Source: Fibrobacterota bacterium (GTDB lineage Bacteria; Fibrobacterota; Fibrobacteria; UBA5070). From it: a stretch of 35,442 bases of DNA. The position numbers were made by a program, and so were the translations under genes. The stretch is from contig JAKPQQ010000053.1 of NCBI GenBank assembly GCA_029557215.1, forward strand, positions 1 through 35,442, written 5' to 3'. Positions 1-7,938 of this stretch are shown piece after piece; the stretch's first letter is position 1, and the number at the start of each line of letters is the position of its first letter. The notes beneath the pieces are model-generated. The model was not told the origin of the DNA. It worked only from the letters and a program-made list of their open reading frames with translations, and searched no databases.

Positions 1-875
1 CGGTAGAGCCTGCGCTTGGGGTCCAGCACCTGGTCCAGGCCGGCGGCCATGGCCAGCAGGGTCTTGCCCGTGCCCGCCTTGCCCACCAGCGTGACAAGTC
101 TTGTCGCGGGGTTCTTGAGCAGGGCCGACGCGAAGATCTGCTCGCGGTTGCGCGGCATGAGCGTCCACATCCGGCATTCGTCCTTCAGGAGGCGCCGCAG
201 CACGATCCCTTCGGAGGTGCGTTCCACGGTCGCCAGCGCCGACTTGCCGTGTCCTTCGCCGCCCAGCAGCGTCAGGCACTGGTTCTCGCGGATGCCTTCG
301 GCCGCCGGTCCCAGCTCCTGCAGGGGGAGCACGCCGTCGCGCATGAGCCGGTCGACGACGCCGTCGTCGACGGTGGCCACGGTGGTGGAGTGGGAAAGCT
401 GGTCGACGTTCTTGATCTTGCCGCGCTTGTAGTCTTCGGTCACCAGGCCGCAGGCGTGGCCCATCAGGCGCACGTTGGTGTCCTTGGACACCAGCACCAC
501 GGCCCGGTCGGTCTTTTCCGTGGCCCAGCGCAGCGCGGTCGCGATGATCTCGCGGTCCTTGCGGGCCTGGTCGAACTCCTTGGGCACCTTGTGGACGTAC
601 TCCCCGGCGCCCGAGATGCAGATGCCGCCGGTCGCGGGCGGGGGAAGCGGCACGAACTGGAGCAGGGTCTCGTGCTCCTCCTTGAGGTGGTCGAGCATGC
701 GCGAGAATTCGCGGGCGTTGAACCCCTTCTGGTCCTCGCCGGTCTTGAACCCGTCGATCTCCGAGATCAACGCGAGGGGCACCACGACGTCGTTGTCGCC
801 GAAGGTCTGGATGCACTGGGGATCGTGGATCACGACCGAGGTGTCGAGCACGAAGATCTTGCGAGTTTCTGACAT
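1..875 (-). CDS. phoH: PhoH family ATPase with N-terminal PIN domain (3' end outside window)
   Basis: The protein begins MSETRKIFVLDTSVVIHDP, a PIN-domain start with the acidic LDTSV motif, and runs about 150 residues as a PIN domain. It is followed by a PhoH-type P-loop ATPase whose Walker A motif GKAGTGKT lies near positions 60-100 of the window. This PIN-PhoH architecture (YlaK/PhoH2-like) is linked to RNA binding and RNA unwinding or cleavage in the cytoplasm; the exact substrate is unknown. The ATG at 875 is preceded by AGGAAGG at a suitable distance. The gene runs off the left edge, so the C-terminal half of the ATPase is missing. It lies 69 bases downstream of the Omp85-like gene on the same strand and may be the tail of that operon or have its own promoter in the gap. 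A hairpin with 5-bp arms (917-929) sits in the gap. Confidence 0.9.
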   Translation of the reverse strand, partial: MSETRKIFVLDTSVVIHDPQCIQTFGDNDVVVPLALISEIDGFKTGEDQKGFNAREFSRMLDHLKEEHETLLQFVPLPPPATGGICISGAGEYVHKVPKEFDQARKDREIIATALRWATEKTDRAVVLVSKDTNVRLMGHACGLVTEDYKRGKIKNVDQLSHSTTVATVDDGVVDRLMRDGVLPLQELGPAAEGIRENQCLTLLGGEGHGKSALATVERTSEGIVLRRLLKDECRMWTLMPRNREQIFASALLKNPATRLVTLVGKAGTGKTLLAMAAGLDQVLDPKRRLY

Positions 876-944
876 CGGGGTCACCGCCTTCCTGTGCCTA
901 AATGTTACAGCATCGGGGGCGTTTCGCCCACAGGTTCCTGGCGC

Positions 945-2381
945 TCAGAACCTGTTGCGGGCGCGCACCTGCAAAAGCGCGTCCTGCCAAGCGGGGGTGT
1001 CGTCGCGCGCGGCCAGCACCAGGTCGATCCTCCACGAGGGGATCTGCAGCGCGATTCCGGTTCCGGCCGACCATCCCCAGGCGGGCTCCCATGACAGGTC
1101 CTGTCTGCGCAGCGCGCGTACTCCCGGCTCCCAGAACGCGAAGACTCCGCCGCCCGATCCGCCGAACCCGCCCTGGACCACCAGCCACGCCCACGAAGGG
1201 CTTCGCGGCGAGCCTTCGGGCCAGCCGCGCCACCCGGCGATCCCGCCCGGGGCCAGGGCCTCGGACAGCCCCGCCGACCGGTCGAGCGGCCACACGCTCC
1301 TGGCCTGGGCTCCCAGCCGCGCCGATGCCGGTCCCAGCGAGCGCCAGACGTCGATGCCGCCGCGCAGGCGGATGCGCGAGAGCGAACCGGTGTCGGATTC
1401 GATTCCCACCGCCTGGACCGCGAGATCCACCGCGAAGTCGTCGACGGGCCAGATCGAGACCGGCCTGCGCCGGCCCGATACCGCCAAGCGGGTTCCGAAT
1501 TCGCGGGCGGTCGGTCCGAACGCGGTGTCGCCAGGCGCGAGTTCGGCGCGGCGGGCGCCGGACAGCGCGACCCCGAGGTCGGCGCGTCCGTCGAACAACG
1601 TCCAGCCAAGCTCCACCGCGCCTTCCAGCACGCTGGAAAGGCTGTCGTTGGCGAGCCTGGCTTCCAGCACCAGCCGCACCGGGAATCCGGCCACCCAGGG
1701 TTCCTTCCACTTGGCGTGGGCGCTGGTCCCCGGTTCGCCCTGGCTGATCCCGAACTCCAGGTCGCGGGCGGTGCCGGCGATGTTGGAAAGCCTGGCTTCG
1801 GCGTAGCCCTTGGGATCGTCCGACCGCGTCCACGAGGCCGCGGCCTCCAGGAAGCTGGAAGGCAGGTCGCCGAGCGAGACCAGGGCCTCGGCGCGGGCGG
1901 TGCGCGGCACCCGCCGGATCGCGGCCGGGGCGGTGCGCCGGACGTATCCCGTCATCTCCAGCCGCGTCAGGGCCGATTCCAGGTCGGCGGGGTCGGCGGG
2001 CATCCCCGCCGGAATCCGTCCGATCATCCCCAGGGCGCGCGGTGTCAGGCGGCTGGTCCCGACGTCGCGGAGCCTGTCCCAGACCAGCCGTCCGCCGGTC
2101 CTGGCCTCCACCAGGAGCGCCACGCCGGAATCCGTCGCGCGCGCCGCGATCGCGGCGGCCGATGCCGCCAGGAACCCCTTCGCGACGGCCGAATCCACCG
2201 CCTCGCGCAGCCGGCGTTCCACCGCGGCGGAATCCAGCGGCTCGCCCCGGAGCCTGGACACGGGTCCCCGCATGGGGCCGGCGCCGGTCCACGTCGCCTC
2301 GACGGAATCGATCCGGATGACGGAATCCGTCGGCGCGCCGCCGGCCAGTCCCAGGGCGGCGATGGCGGCGACCGCGATCAC
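945..2381 (-). CDS. Omp85/TpsB-like outer-membrane protein with POTRA-like repeats
   Basis: A 478-residue protein. The start chosen is the GTG at 2381, which overlaps the priA stop as GTGA. The N-terminus (VIAVAAIAALGLAGGA) is a signal peptide. Residues about 20-90 and 95-170 read like two POTRA domains, with the pattern beta strand, then V.RL.GEPLD, then a helix ending in a GF/GY turn. The rest is rich in alternating hydrophobic residues suited to beta strands. The segment WSAGTGIALQIPSWRIDLVL resembles the last strands of Omp85 barrels, and the protein ends in Phe, as outer-membrane barrels often do. The likely role is insertion or translocation of other proteins at the outer membrane; the substrate is unknown. 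It is shorter than BamA (usually five POTRAs), so it is closer in size to TamA/TpsB-type proteins. Two copies of a repeated word (2127-2136 and 2319-2331) lie inside it. Confidence 0.65.
   Translation of the reverse strand: MIAVAAIAALGLAGGAPTDSVIRIDSVEATWTGAGPMRGPVSRLRGEPLDSAAVERRLREAVDSAVAKGFLAASAAAIAARATDSGVALLVEARTGGRLVWDRLRDVGTSRLTPRALGMIGRIPAGMPADPADLESALTRLEMTGYVRRTAPAAIRRVPRTARAEALVSLGDLPSSFLEAAASWTRSDDPKGYAEARLSNIAGTARDLEFGISQGEPGTSAHAKWKEPWVAGFPVRLVLEARLANDSLSSVLEGAVELGWTLFDGRADLGVALSGARRAELAPGDTAFGPTAREFGTRLAVSGRRRPVSIWPVDDFAVDLAVQAVGIESDTGSLSRIRLRGGIDVWRSLGPASARLGAQARSVWPLDRSAGLSEALAPGGIAGWRGWPEGSPRSPSWAWLVVQGGFGGSGGGVFAFWEPGVRALRRQDLSWEPAWGWSAGTGIALQIPSWRIDLVLAARDDTPAWQDALLQVRARNRF
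2319..2331 (+). repeat. 13-bp near-palindrome GACGGAATCCGTC (copy in Omp85-like gene)
   Basis: Perfect copy; it encodes T-D-S-V just after the signal peptide of the Omp85-like protein. With flanks it shares 19 bases (GATGACGGAATCCGTCGGC) with the copy at 4013. Confidence 0.6.
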
Positions 2382-4390
2382 ATCACGTCCACCGGGTCGA
2401 CGTCGGCGAAGACGCGCAGGCTCCTGGGCGCGGGGACCTGCGCGAGGGTCCCGGCGACGGCCCGGCGCAGGTCGGCCGACCGTTCCGGAGGCGCCTTGCA
2501 CAGCAGGTGCTTGCGGTGGCGCCGGGCGACGATCGGGATCGGCGCGCCCAGGGGGCCCATGGCCGTGCCGGAAAACGGCTTGAGGCAGGGCGCCAGGCGT
2601 CGGGCGAAGTCGGAGATCCAGCGTTCCACCGCGGCTTCGTCCTCGCCCGAGGCCTCCACCAGGACCATGCGCGAGAACGGCGGCAGCGAGAGCGCCTCGC
2701 GGGTCCCGAGCTCCCGCCCGGCGAACCTCCCGAAATCGTGCGCGACCACGTCCCGGAGCACGTCGTCGTCGGGGCGGCGGGTCTGCAGGATCGCGATCCC
2801 GGGAAGCCCGGCGCGTCCGGCGCGGCCCACCACCTGGCACAGGAGCTGGAAGCTCCGTTCCGACGCCCTGAAGTCGGGCATGCCCGCGCCGATGTCGGAA
2901 TCCGTCACGCCCACCAGGGTGACGTCGGGGAAGTCGTGGCCCTTGGCGATCATCTGGGTCCCCAGCAGGATCCCGCCCCGGTCCAGGTAGGTGTCGAGCG
3001 TTTCTTCCTGCGCGCCCTTGCGCGAGGTCGTGTCGCGGTCCAGCCTCGCCACGGGGTGTCCCGGGAACAGGCGTTCCATCTCTTCCTGCACGCGCTGGAT
3101 CGCCCAGCCCTGCGGTTCCAGCGACGGGCTGCCGCAGCTCGGACAATTCCTGGGAGGCGGCGAGGAGTGCCCGCAGTGGTGGCACACCAGCCTTCCCGCG
3201 CCCAGGTGCCAGGTCAGGCGCAGCCCCGGGCATTCGGGGCATTCCACCGGAGCCCCGCATTCCAGGCATTCCGCCTGCGGGGCCCAGCCGCGCCGGTTGT
3301 GGAGCACCATGACGCGCTCGCCCTTGGCCAGGACCTCGGCGATCGCCGACCTCAGGCGCGGCGAAAGCGACGTGCCGGTGGCCTTCCTGCCCTGGCGAAG
3401 ATCGACGGTTTCCACCGTCGGGAGGCTTCCGGCGGCGCGGCGGGGGAGTTCGACCAGCCGGTAGCGCCCCGCGCGCGCGTTGTGCCAGCTTTCCAGCGAC
3501 GGCGTGGCCGATCCCAGCACCACCGGCACCGAACACCTGCGCGCCAGCCACACGGCCGCGTCGCGACCGTGGTAGCGCGGCGAATCGCCGTTCTGCTTGT
3601 ACGAGCCGTCGTGCTCCTCGTCGACCACCACGAACCCGAGGTCGGGAAGCGGGGCGAACAGCGCCGAACGCGGCCCCAGCGCCACCCGACAACTTCCGTC
3701 GCGAAGCGACGTCCAGGCGCGCGCGCGTTCGGAGTCGGAAATCTGGCTGTGCAGCACCGCGACGCCCGTGCCCAGCGCGTCGGCGGTGCGCCGCACGGTC
3801 TGCGGGGTGAGCCCGATCTCCGGCACCAGGATCAAGGCCTGTTTGCCGCGTTCCAGGGCTTCGCGCGCGGCGTCCAGGAACACGGCGGTCTTTCCCGAGC
3901 CGGTGATGCCGTGCAGAAGGAACGCCGAGTACGCGTCGGCCGCCACCGCCTCGCGCAGCGTCCGGGCCACCGCCGACTGGTCGGGATTGAACTCCAGCGG
4001 AGGGACCGCGATGACGGAATCCGTCGGCTTGTCGCGCTTGGCGGATGCTTTGCGCTTGCCCAGCCCCAGCCGCACGAAGCTGGATTTCCCGGCGCAGCTC
4101 CAGATGGGCCCCGCGGCCACGCCCGGCTGGCACAGGTAGTATTCGCCGATCCAGCGCGCGAGATCCACCAGGTGGGGGGGCACGAACGGCGCGTCCAGGA
4201 GGCGTTCCACCACGGGCTTGGTCTCGAACGCCGGCTCGCGGTCGTGCGCTTCCCAGACCATGGCCATCGGCCGCTTGGCGCCGAAAGGCACGAGCACCAG
4301 ATCGCCCGCGGCCAGGGTGCCGCCGGGATCCGAATAGGTGAAGGTCGGGCCCTGTCCGGACGACAGGACCACGTCGACGAATCGGCTCAA
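2378..4390 (-). CDS. priA: Primosomal protein N' (replication restart helicase PriA)
   Basis: A 670-residue superfamily 2 helicase that reloads the replisome at stalled forks. Visible motifs: N-terminal DNA-binding domain ending near residue 110; Walker A GITGSGKT at 161-168; VVDEEHDGSYKQ (DEEH box); VVLGSATPSLESW; an eight-cysteine zinc-binding insert (CLEC, CPEC, CHHC, CPSC) between helicase lobes; and the C-terminal motifs GTQMIAKGHDFP and QVVGRAGR. It is a little shorter than E. coli PriA (732), mostly in linkers. The start is TTG at 4390, overlapping the stop of the Roadblock gene as TTGA, which suggests translational coupling; the residues after it match the usual PriA N-terminus. A 13-bp near-palindrome encoding T-D-S-V (residues 123-126) sits in the linker just before the helicase domain. 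Confidence 0.97.
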   Translation of the reverse strand: MSRFVDVVLSSGQGPTFTYSDPGGTLAAGDLVLVPFGAKRPMAMVWEAHDREPAFETKPVVERLLDAPFVPPHLVDLARWIGEYYLCQPGVAAGPIWSCAGKSSFVRLGLGKRKASAKRDKPTDSVIAVPPLEFNPDQSAVARTLREAVAADAYSAFLLHGITGSGKTAVFLDAAREALERGKQALILVPEIGLTPQTVRRTADALGTGVAVLHSQISDSERARAWTSLRDGSCRVALGPRSALFAPLPDLGFVVVDEEHDGSYKQNGDSPRYHGRDAAVWLARRCSVPVVLGSATPSLESWHNARAGRYRLVELPRRAAGSLPTVETVDLRQGRKATGTSLSPRLRSAIAEVLAKGERVMVLHNRRGWAPQAECLECGAPVECPECPGLRLTWHLGAGRLVCHHCGHSSPPPRNCPSCGSPSLEPQGWAIQRVQEEMERLFPGHPVARLDRDTTSRKGAQEETLDTYLDRGGILLGTQMIAKGHDFPDVTLVGVTDSDIGAGMPDFRASERSFQLLCQVVGRAGRAGLPGIAILQTRRPDDDVLRDVVAHDFGRFAGRELGTREALSLPPFSRMVLVEASGEDEAAVERWISDFARRLAPCLKPFSGTAMGPLGAPIPIVARRHRKHLLCKAPPERSADLRRAVAGTLAQVPAPRSLRVFADVDPVDVM
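4013..4025 (+). repeat. 13-bp near-palindrome GACGGAATCCGTC (copy in priA)
   Basis: Perfect copy; it encodes T-D-S-V in the linker before the PriA helicase domain. Confidence 0.6.
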
Positions 4391-4866
4391 ATCCCGAAGA
4401 GCCGGTCCATCTGGCTTCCCACGGAATCCGCCTTGGGCGGAGCCGACTCGAGATCCGTGAACTCGTTCTTGCGCACGTCGTCGAGGATCTCGTTGACCCC
4501 CTTGATCGCCTTTTCGCTTTCCAGGCGCACGAGCCCCGGATTGGTGCGGTCGTCGAACACCAGCACCAGGATGCAGTCGTCGTCGACCAGGCTGATGTGG
4601 ATGTTGTCGGTGCGGCCCTTGTGGAAGAGCACCGTGAATTCGTTCTCGCCGATCATCTGGGCGATCGCGCGGGTGGCCGCGTACGAACCGGCCGCGAGCG
4701 CGGCCAGGGCGGTCGTGTCGAACGACTTGGTGTACCCCTGGTTGGCCAGGAGGTTGCCGTCCTTGTGCACCAGAAGCACGAAGGTGGCGCTCGCCGAAGA
4801 CAGAAGGTGTCCCAACACCTTGTTCAGGCGGTCGATGTCTTCCTTGTAGAGGATGAAGTTCGCCAT
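4387..4866 (-). CDS. Roadblock/LC7 domain protein, MglB-like
   Basis: A 159-residue protein with a Roadblock/LC7 fold across residues about 10-130. The core strands are recognisable (ATFVLLVHKDGNLLANQG, then a long helix, then FTVLFHKGRTDNIHISLVDDDCILVLVFDD). A short acidic tail follows. MglB-type Roadblock proteins act as GTPase-activating partners for MglA-type Ras-like GTPases in setting cell polarity; here the MglA-like gene lies just upstream (8-base gap), so a partnership is a reasonable inference. The stop overlaps the TTG start of priA. The ATG at 4866 follows a weak GAGAG Shine-Dalgarno. Which of the two clear Roadblock proteins in the cluster is the GAP cannot be told from sequence alone. 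Confidence 0.85.
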   Translation of the reverse strand: MANFILYKEDIDRLNKVLGHLLSSASATFVLLVHKDGNLLANQGYTKSFDTTALAALAAGSYAATRAIAQMIGENEFTVLFHKGRTDNIHISLVDDDCILVLVFDDRTNPGLVRLESEKAIKGVNEILDDVRKNEFTDLESAPPKADSVGSQMDRLFGI

Positions 4867-4874
4867 GGGTGCTC

Positions 4875-6353
4875 TCAGTGCTGTCCGGGGCCCAACGGCA
4901 TCCGGCGCGTGGGGTAGGAGTCCGATCCCTGCAGCTTGTTGAGCTCTTCCGGCGTCAGGAACGCGGAAGCGAGCGGATCCTGGCTCTGGAGGTTCGGGTT
5001 GACGTTGGGATTGGACACGATCTGGGCCTTCTGGTCGGCCAGTTCCCGTTCGTACCGGGCGATTTCCGCGTCCAGGTCGGAGGGGTCGATCGAGCCGTCG
5101 AGCTTGCTCTTCTTTTGCGGTCGATCGGGCTGCGAGGGCGCCGAACCGTGCGATCCCGGCGAGGGCGCCGCATGGGACGACGAATGCGCGGAAGGAGGCG
5201 ACGGGGGCAGGGCGGCGGGCGCGGCGAATCCTTGGAGTCCGGGAACCTGGGTTTGTTGGACCGGAGGTTGCATCGGGACCGGGTTCGACTGGAATCCCGG
5301 AACGGGAGAAGGCGCTGGGGCGGGCGCCGGAGTCCCGAAATAGTCCGTCTGCAGTCCAGGAACCTGTTGGAACGCGGGTTGGGATCCGGTCGCCGGAGGA
5401 TTGAACCCCGCGTACTGCGGAGCCCCTGCGGGCGAGGTCGGGTACGGTGCGGGAATCGGCGCTGCGGCCGGTTGCGGCGGCGGGATCGGCGGCATCGCGG
5501 GACGCGGTGGAACCGGTGCGGCGAATCCGGGTTGCAGTCCGGGAACGGCGGCCGGCGGCGGTGGCATGCTCGGACGCGGCGGAGGGGCCAAGGGAGGGAC
5601 CATCGGGGGAGCCTGCGGCGCCATCGGTCGCGGGGCCGGAGCGGCTGCCTGCTGGGGCGGCGGAGGGGCCATGGGACGCTGCGGAATCGGAGCGGGAGCG
5701 GCCTGCGGCGGGGGAGCGGTCTGGGCTTCGGGCAACGACGAAGGGCGGCGGCTGCTCTGGCGCGCGGAATACTTCGCGTTGAACGTGTCGATCACGATCT
5801 TGCCGATGGCCTTGAGCGTGGTGAACACGCCCACTCCCTGGTGGGCCTGCGCCTCGAAGGTGGGGACCTTGAACCAGTTGAGCTGCTGGTCGAGCTCCAC
5901 GATGGTGGCGACCCCGGGCAGGTCGCGCTTGTTGTACTGCAGCACGAACGGCACCGATCCGAGGTCGATGCCGTATTCCTTCAGGTTCTCCTGCAGGTTC
6001 TTGAGCGAGTCGATGTTCTCCTGCATCTTGTCGCGCTGGCTGTCGGCCACGAACACCACGCCGTCCACGCCGCGCAGCACGAGCTTGCGGGTGGCGTTGT
6101 AGTAGACCTGTCCGGGAACCGTGTAGAGCTGGAACTTGGTCGCGAACCCCTTGATGGACCCCAGGTCCAGCGGAAGGAAATCGAAGAACAGGGTGCGGTC
6201 GGTTTCCGTCGCGAGGCTGACCATCTCCGACTTCGCCTCCACGGGGATCTTCCGGTGGATGATCTGCAGGTTCGTGGTCTTGCCGGACAGGCCCGGACCG
6301 TAGTACACGATCTTGCAGGAGATTTCGCGCGTGGCGTAGTTGATCGAAGCCAT
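4875..6353 (-). CDS. mglA: MglA-like Ras-family GTPase with a long Pro-rich C-terminal extension
   Basis: Residues 1-195 are a full MglA-type small GTPase: P-loop [10 protein letters not shown] (19-28), switch segment [17 protein letters not shown] (about 49-65), PGQ (80-82) and the guanine-specificity motif NKRD (141-144). Such GTPases set polarity and drive gliding or pilus switching at the cell pole. Unlike ordinary MglA (about 195 residues), this protein continues for almost 300 more residues rich in Pro, Ala and Gln with the short word VPG(L/F)Q repeated four times. It ends in a short charged helix ([20 protein letters not shown]) and a [14 protein letters not shown] tail. The extension is probably disordered and may bind partners or the membrane. 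The ATG at 6353 has an AAGG Shine-Dalgarno at good spacing. It is flanked by two Roadblock genes, the expected regulators. Confidence 0.92.
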   Translation of the reverse strand: MASINYATREISCKIVYYGPGLSGKTTNLQIIHRKIPVEAKSEMVSLATETDRTLFFDFLPLDLGSIKGFATKFQLYTVPGQVYYNATRKLVLRGVDGVVFVADSQRDKMQENIDSLKNLQENLKEYGIDLGSVPFVLQYNKRDLPGVATIVELDQQLNWFKVPTFEAQAHQGVGVFTTLKAIGKIVIDTFNAKYSARQSSRRPSSLPEAQTAPPPQAAPAPIPQRPMAPPPPQQAAAPAPRPMAPQAPPMVPPLAPPPRPSMPPPPAAVPGLQPGFAAPVPPRPAMPPIPPPQPAAAPIPAPYPTSPAGAPQYAGFNPPATGSQPAFQQVPGLQTDYFGTPAPAPAPSPVPGFQSNPVPMQPPVQQTQVPGLQGFAAPAALPPSPPSAHSSSHAAPSPGSHGSAPSQPDRPQKKSKLDGSIDPSDLDAEIARYERELADQKAQIVSNPNVNPNLQSQDPLASAFLTPEELNKLQGSDSYPTRRMPLGPGQH

Positions 6354-6363
6354 TCTTTGCCCT

Positions 6364-6699
6364 TCAGCCGATGGACTTGGCGGCCTGGCGCATTTCCACG
6401 CGCACCAGACCGACGTTGACGTTCGCCGCGGTCAGCACGACCAGCCAGCCCAGGGGGACGCCCAGCACCAGCACCTTGCCGGTTTCGCCTTCCAGCAGGA
6501 TCTGTCCCACGGCGCCCGCGCCGCAGGCGTCGCCGAGCTTCCCGCCCATGTCGGCGAGCGATGCCGCCAGCGCCGACACGAGATCGGCCATCTGGGGGTC
6601 GGTCATCTCGGCGGTGATCAGGATGCCGTCGGTTCCCACCAAGGCGCTGCCGAGGACTCCGCGTACGCGGTTGATCGATTCGAGTGCCTTATGCATCAT
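6364..6699 (-). CDS. Roadblock/LC7 domain protein
   Basis: A compact 111-residue single-domain protein with typical Roadblock features: N-terminal helix ([17 protein letters not shown]), strand [11 protein letters not shown], long Ala/Gly-rich helix ([19 protein letters not shown]) and two strands ([37 protein letters not shown]). It is likely to dimerise and bind or regulate the MglA-like GTPase encoded 10 bases downstream. Two ATG codons stand in tandem (6699 and 6696); the first is chosen because a GGAG motif stands 11 bases upstream of it. The reading frame overlaps the 3' end of the preceding gene by 11 bases, so the two are probably translated together. Confidence 0.85.
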   Translation of the reverse strand: MMHKALESINRVRGVLGSALVGTDGILITAEMTDPQMADLVSALAASLADMGGKLGDACGAGAVGQILLEGETGKVLVLGVPLGWLVVLTAANVNVGLVRVEMRQAAKSIG

Positions 6700-7129
6700 G
6701 GGTCGCGCTTCTCCGTTCCTTGAGTGCCGTTTCGGCCATCTGGATGCAACGGTCGATCCGGCCCGTGAAGAGCTCGAAGCTGCCGCGCGATCCGGTGACC
6801 ACGTAGTAGTACCGATCCAGGAATTTCCTGCAATAGAGGAAATCCTCGGGGTCCTGGACAAGAAGAAAATCCGGAATCTGTCGGCCGATCCGCTTTGCGA
6901 ACTCGGCGCTCTCCTGGAGCTGGCCCACGGCCCAGGGGGCCTGGTCCAGGAACCGGTCGACGCTGTTTTCGCCCATGCCCCACACCAGCCCCGATTCGTC
7001 GAGGATGGCGGCGCCCTGCAGGCCCTTGCCCTTGCCGCCGTAGCCGTCCAGGCGCACCGCGGTCAGGTAGGAACAGATCTGGTCGAGGTCGTTCGACCAC
7101 GGCATGGTGCCGCCCAAAGGTGCGTTCAT
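6689..7129 (-). CDS. Unrecognised 146-residue protein in the MglA/Roadblock cluster
   Basis: No family was recognised with confidence. The segment LQGAAILDESGLVWGMGENS looks like the first hairpin of a Roadblock or profilin-like fold, and the second half (FLYCRKFLDRYYYVVTGSRGSFELFTGRIDRCIQMAETALKER) gives strand then helix, so a divergent Roadblock-like domain is possible. No signal peptide or membrane segment is visible, so it is probably cytoplasmic. The ATG at 7129 overlaps the upstream stop as ATGA and has a strong GAGGAG Shine-Dalgarno eight bases before it. A later Met (7105) is less likely. The tight coupling to both neighbours suggests a role in the same GTPase system. Confidence 0.75.
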   Translation of the reverse strand: MNAPLGGTMPWSNDLDQICSYLTAVRLDGYGGKGKGLQGAAILDESGLVWGMGENSVDRFLDQAPWAVGQLQESAEFAKRIGRQIPDFLLVQDPEDFLYCRKFLDRYYYVVTGSRGSFELFTGRIDRCIQMAETALKERRSATHDA

Positions 7130-7938
7130 GCGGCGTGCTCCTCGAAGGCCCGGGTGCAGCGGGCCGCCAGCAGGGATGCCGACGGACCCGTTTGGAAGAT
7201 CGCCGAGGCCTGCCGGTCGGTCTTGCGCCAGGTGTGGATGCTCCTGTCGGCGCCTTCGAAGGACGCGTGCTGCAGGCCTCCGAACGACAATCGTTCGAGG
7301 ATGCGCGAGGCGAGTTCGAACGCGAGGTCTTCCAGGACGCCGCTGGCGATTTCCGCCCGGCGGACCTCCTTGGTGCCGGATGCGTCGCGGACGCGCAGGT
7401 ACACCATCGCGGGATCGGCGCCCACCACCTTCCAGCCGCTGGGCAGGTCCAGTTCGGGAGCGGGTTCGGCCGGAGCCTGTTCGTGGAAGGCCGCCACGGA
7501 GTGCACCGACTGCACCGACTGGGAGTCGGCGGCGCCGACGGAATCCGTCGCGGCGATCCCGGGAGCCGGCGACGACGCGAAGGGTTCGGCGCGGTGGTCG
7601 GGCTCGATGAGCGGGAACAGGTGCCGGAAGTAGAGCGCCGCCATCACGTTGAACCGCTCCTTGCGGGCCAGCGTCTCGGCGCGCTGCAGGGCGCCCGGGA
7701 CGTCGCCGGCCATCCGCAGAAGCTCGATGCGGATGCATTCGGCGACCACGATCGATTCGCTGTTGCCTTGCCGCACGGCGAGTTCGACGGCGCGGTCCAC
7801 CGCCTCGAGTTCGCCGCGGCGCAACAGCAGGATCGCGTGGGCCAGGTTGAAGTTCGTGGCCAGGATCTCGCGAAGGTCGGGCCTGGAGTCGATCAGGTCG
7901 GCGAGCGTCTCGGGATGTGGGGCGACGGCTTCGCTCAT
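7126..7938 (-). CDS. Unrecognised 270-residue two-domain protein with a repetitive linker
   Basis: No family recognised. Residues about 1-120 look all-helical and TPR-like (DLREILATNFNLAHAILLLR, then [17 protein letters not shown], then GALQRAETLARKER). A Ser/Ala/Glu-rich linker follows (about 125-165), with the T-D-S-V word and SQSVQSVHSV encoded by short DNA repeats. The C-terminal 100 residues (WKVVGADPAMVYLRVRD onward) may be a small alpha/beta domain. There is no signal peptide or membrane segment. The ATG at 7938 overlaps the DUF4388 gene stop as ATGA, and the stop overlaps the next start the same way, placing it firmly in the cluster. An adaptor between the membrane protein and the GTPase module is only a guess. 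Confidence 0.7.
   Translation of the reverse strand: MSEAVAPHPETLADLIDSRPDLREILATNFNLAHAILLLRRGELEAVDRAVELAVRQGNSESIVVAECIRIELLRMAGDVPGALQRAETLARKERFNVMAALYFRHLFPLIEPDHRAEPFASSPAPGIAATDSVGAADSQSVQSVHSVAAFHEQAPAEPAPELDLPSGWKVVGADPAMVYLRVRDASGTKEVRRAEIASGVLEDLAFELASRILERLSFGGLQHASFEGADRSIHTWRKTDRQASAIFQTGPSASLLAARCTRAFEEHAA
7537..7549 (+). repeat. 13-bp near-palindrome GACGGAATCCGTC (copy in the 270-residue protein)
   Basis: Perfect copy; it encodes T-D-S-V in a low-complexity linker. The neighbouring bases hold a tandem TGCACCGAC pair (7502-7519) and the palindrome GTCGGCGGCGCCGAC. Confidence 0.6.

Noticed and set aside
917-929. Hairpin GGGCG-TTT-CGCCC between the Omp85-like gene and phoH as a terminator
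   Set aside because: The stem is only five base pairs and no T run follows on either strand; chance is likely at this GC content.
2897-2906. Copy of the repeated word in priA near 2900 as an inserted element
   Set aside because: Here it encodes V-T-D-S-D-I-G, a conserved PriA segment, so this copy is explained by protein conservation.
2382-4133. In-frame upstream extension of the Omp85-like gene through priA
   Set aside because: The extension is an Arg/Gly-rich shadow of priA. The signal peptide begins at the GTG at 2381, which overlaps the priA stop.
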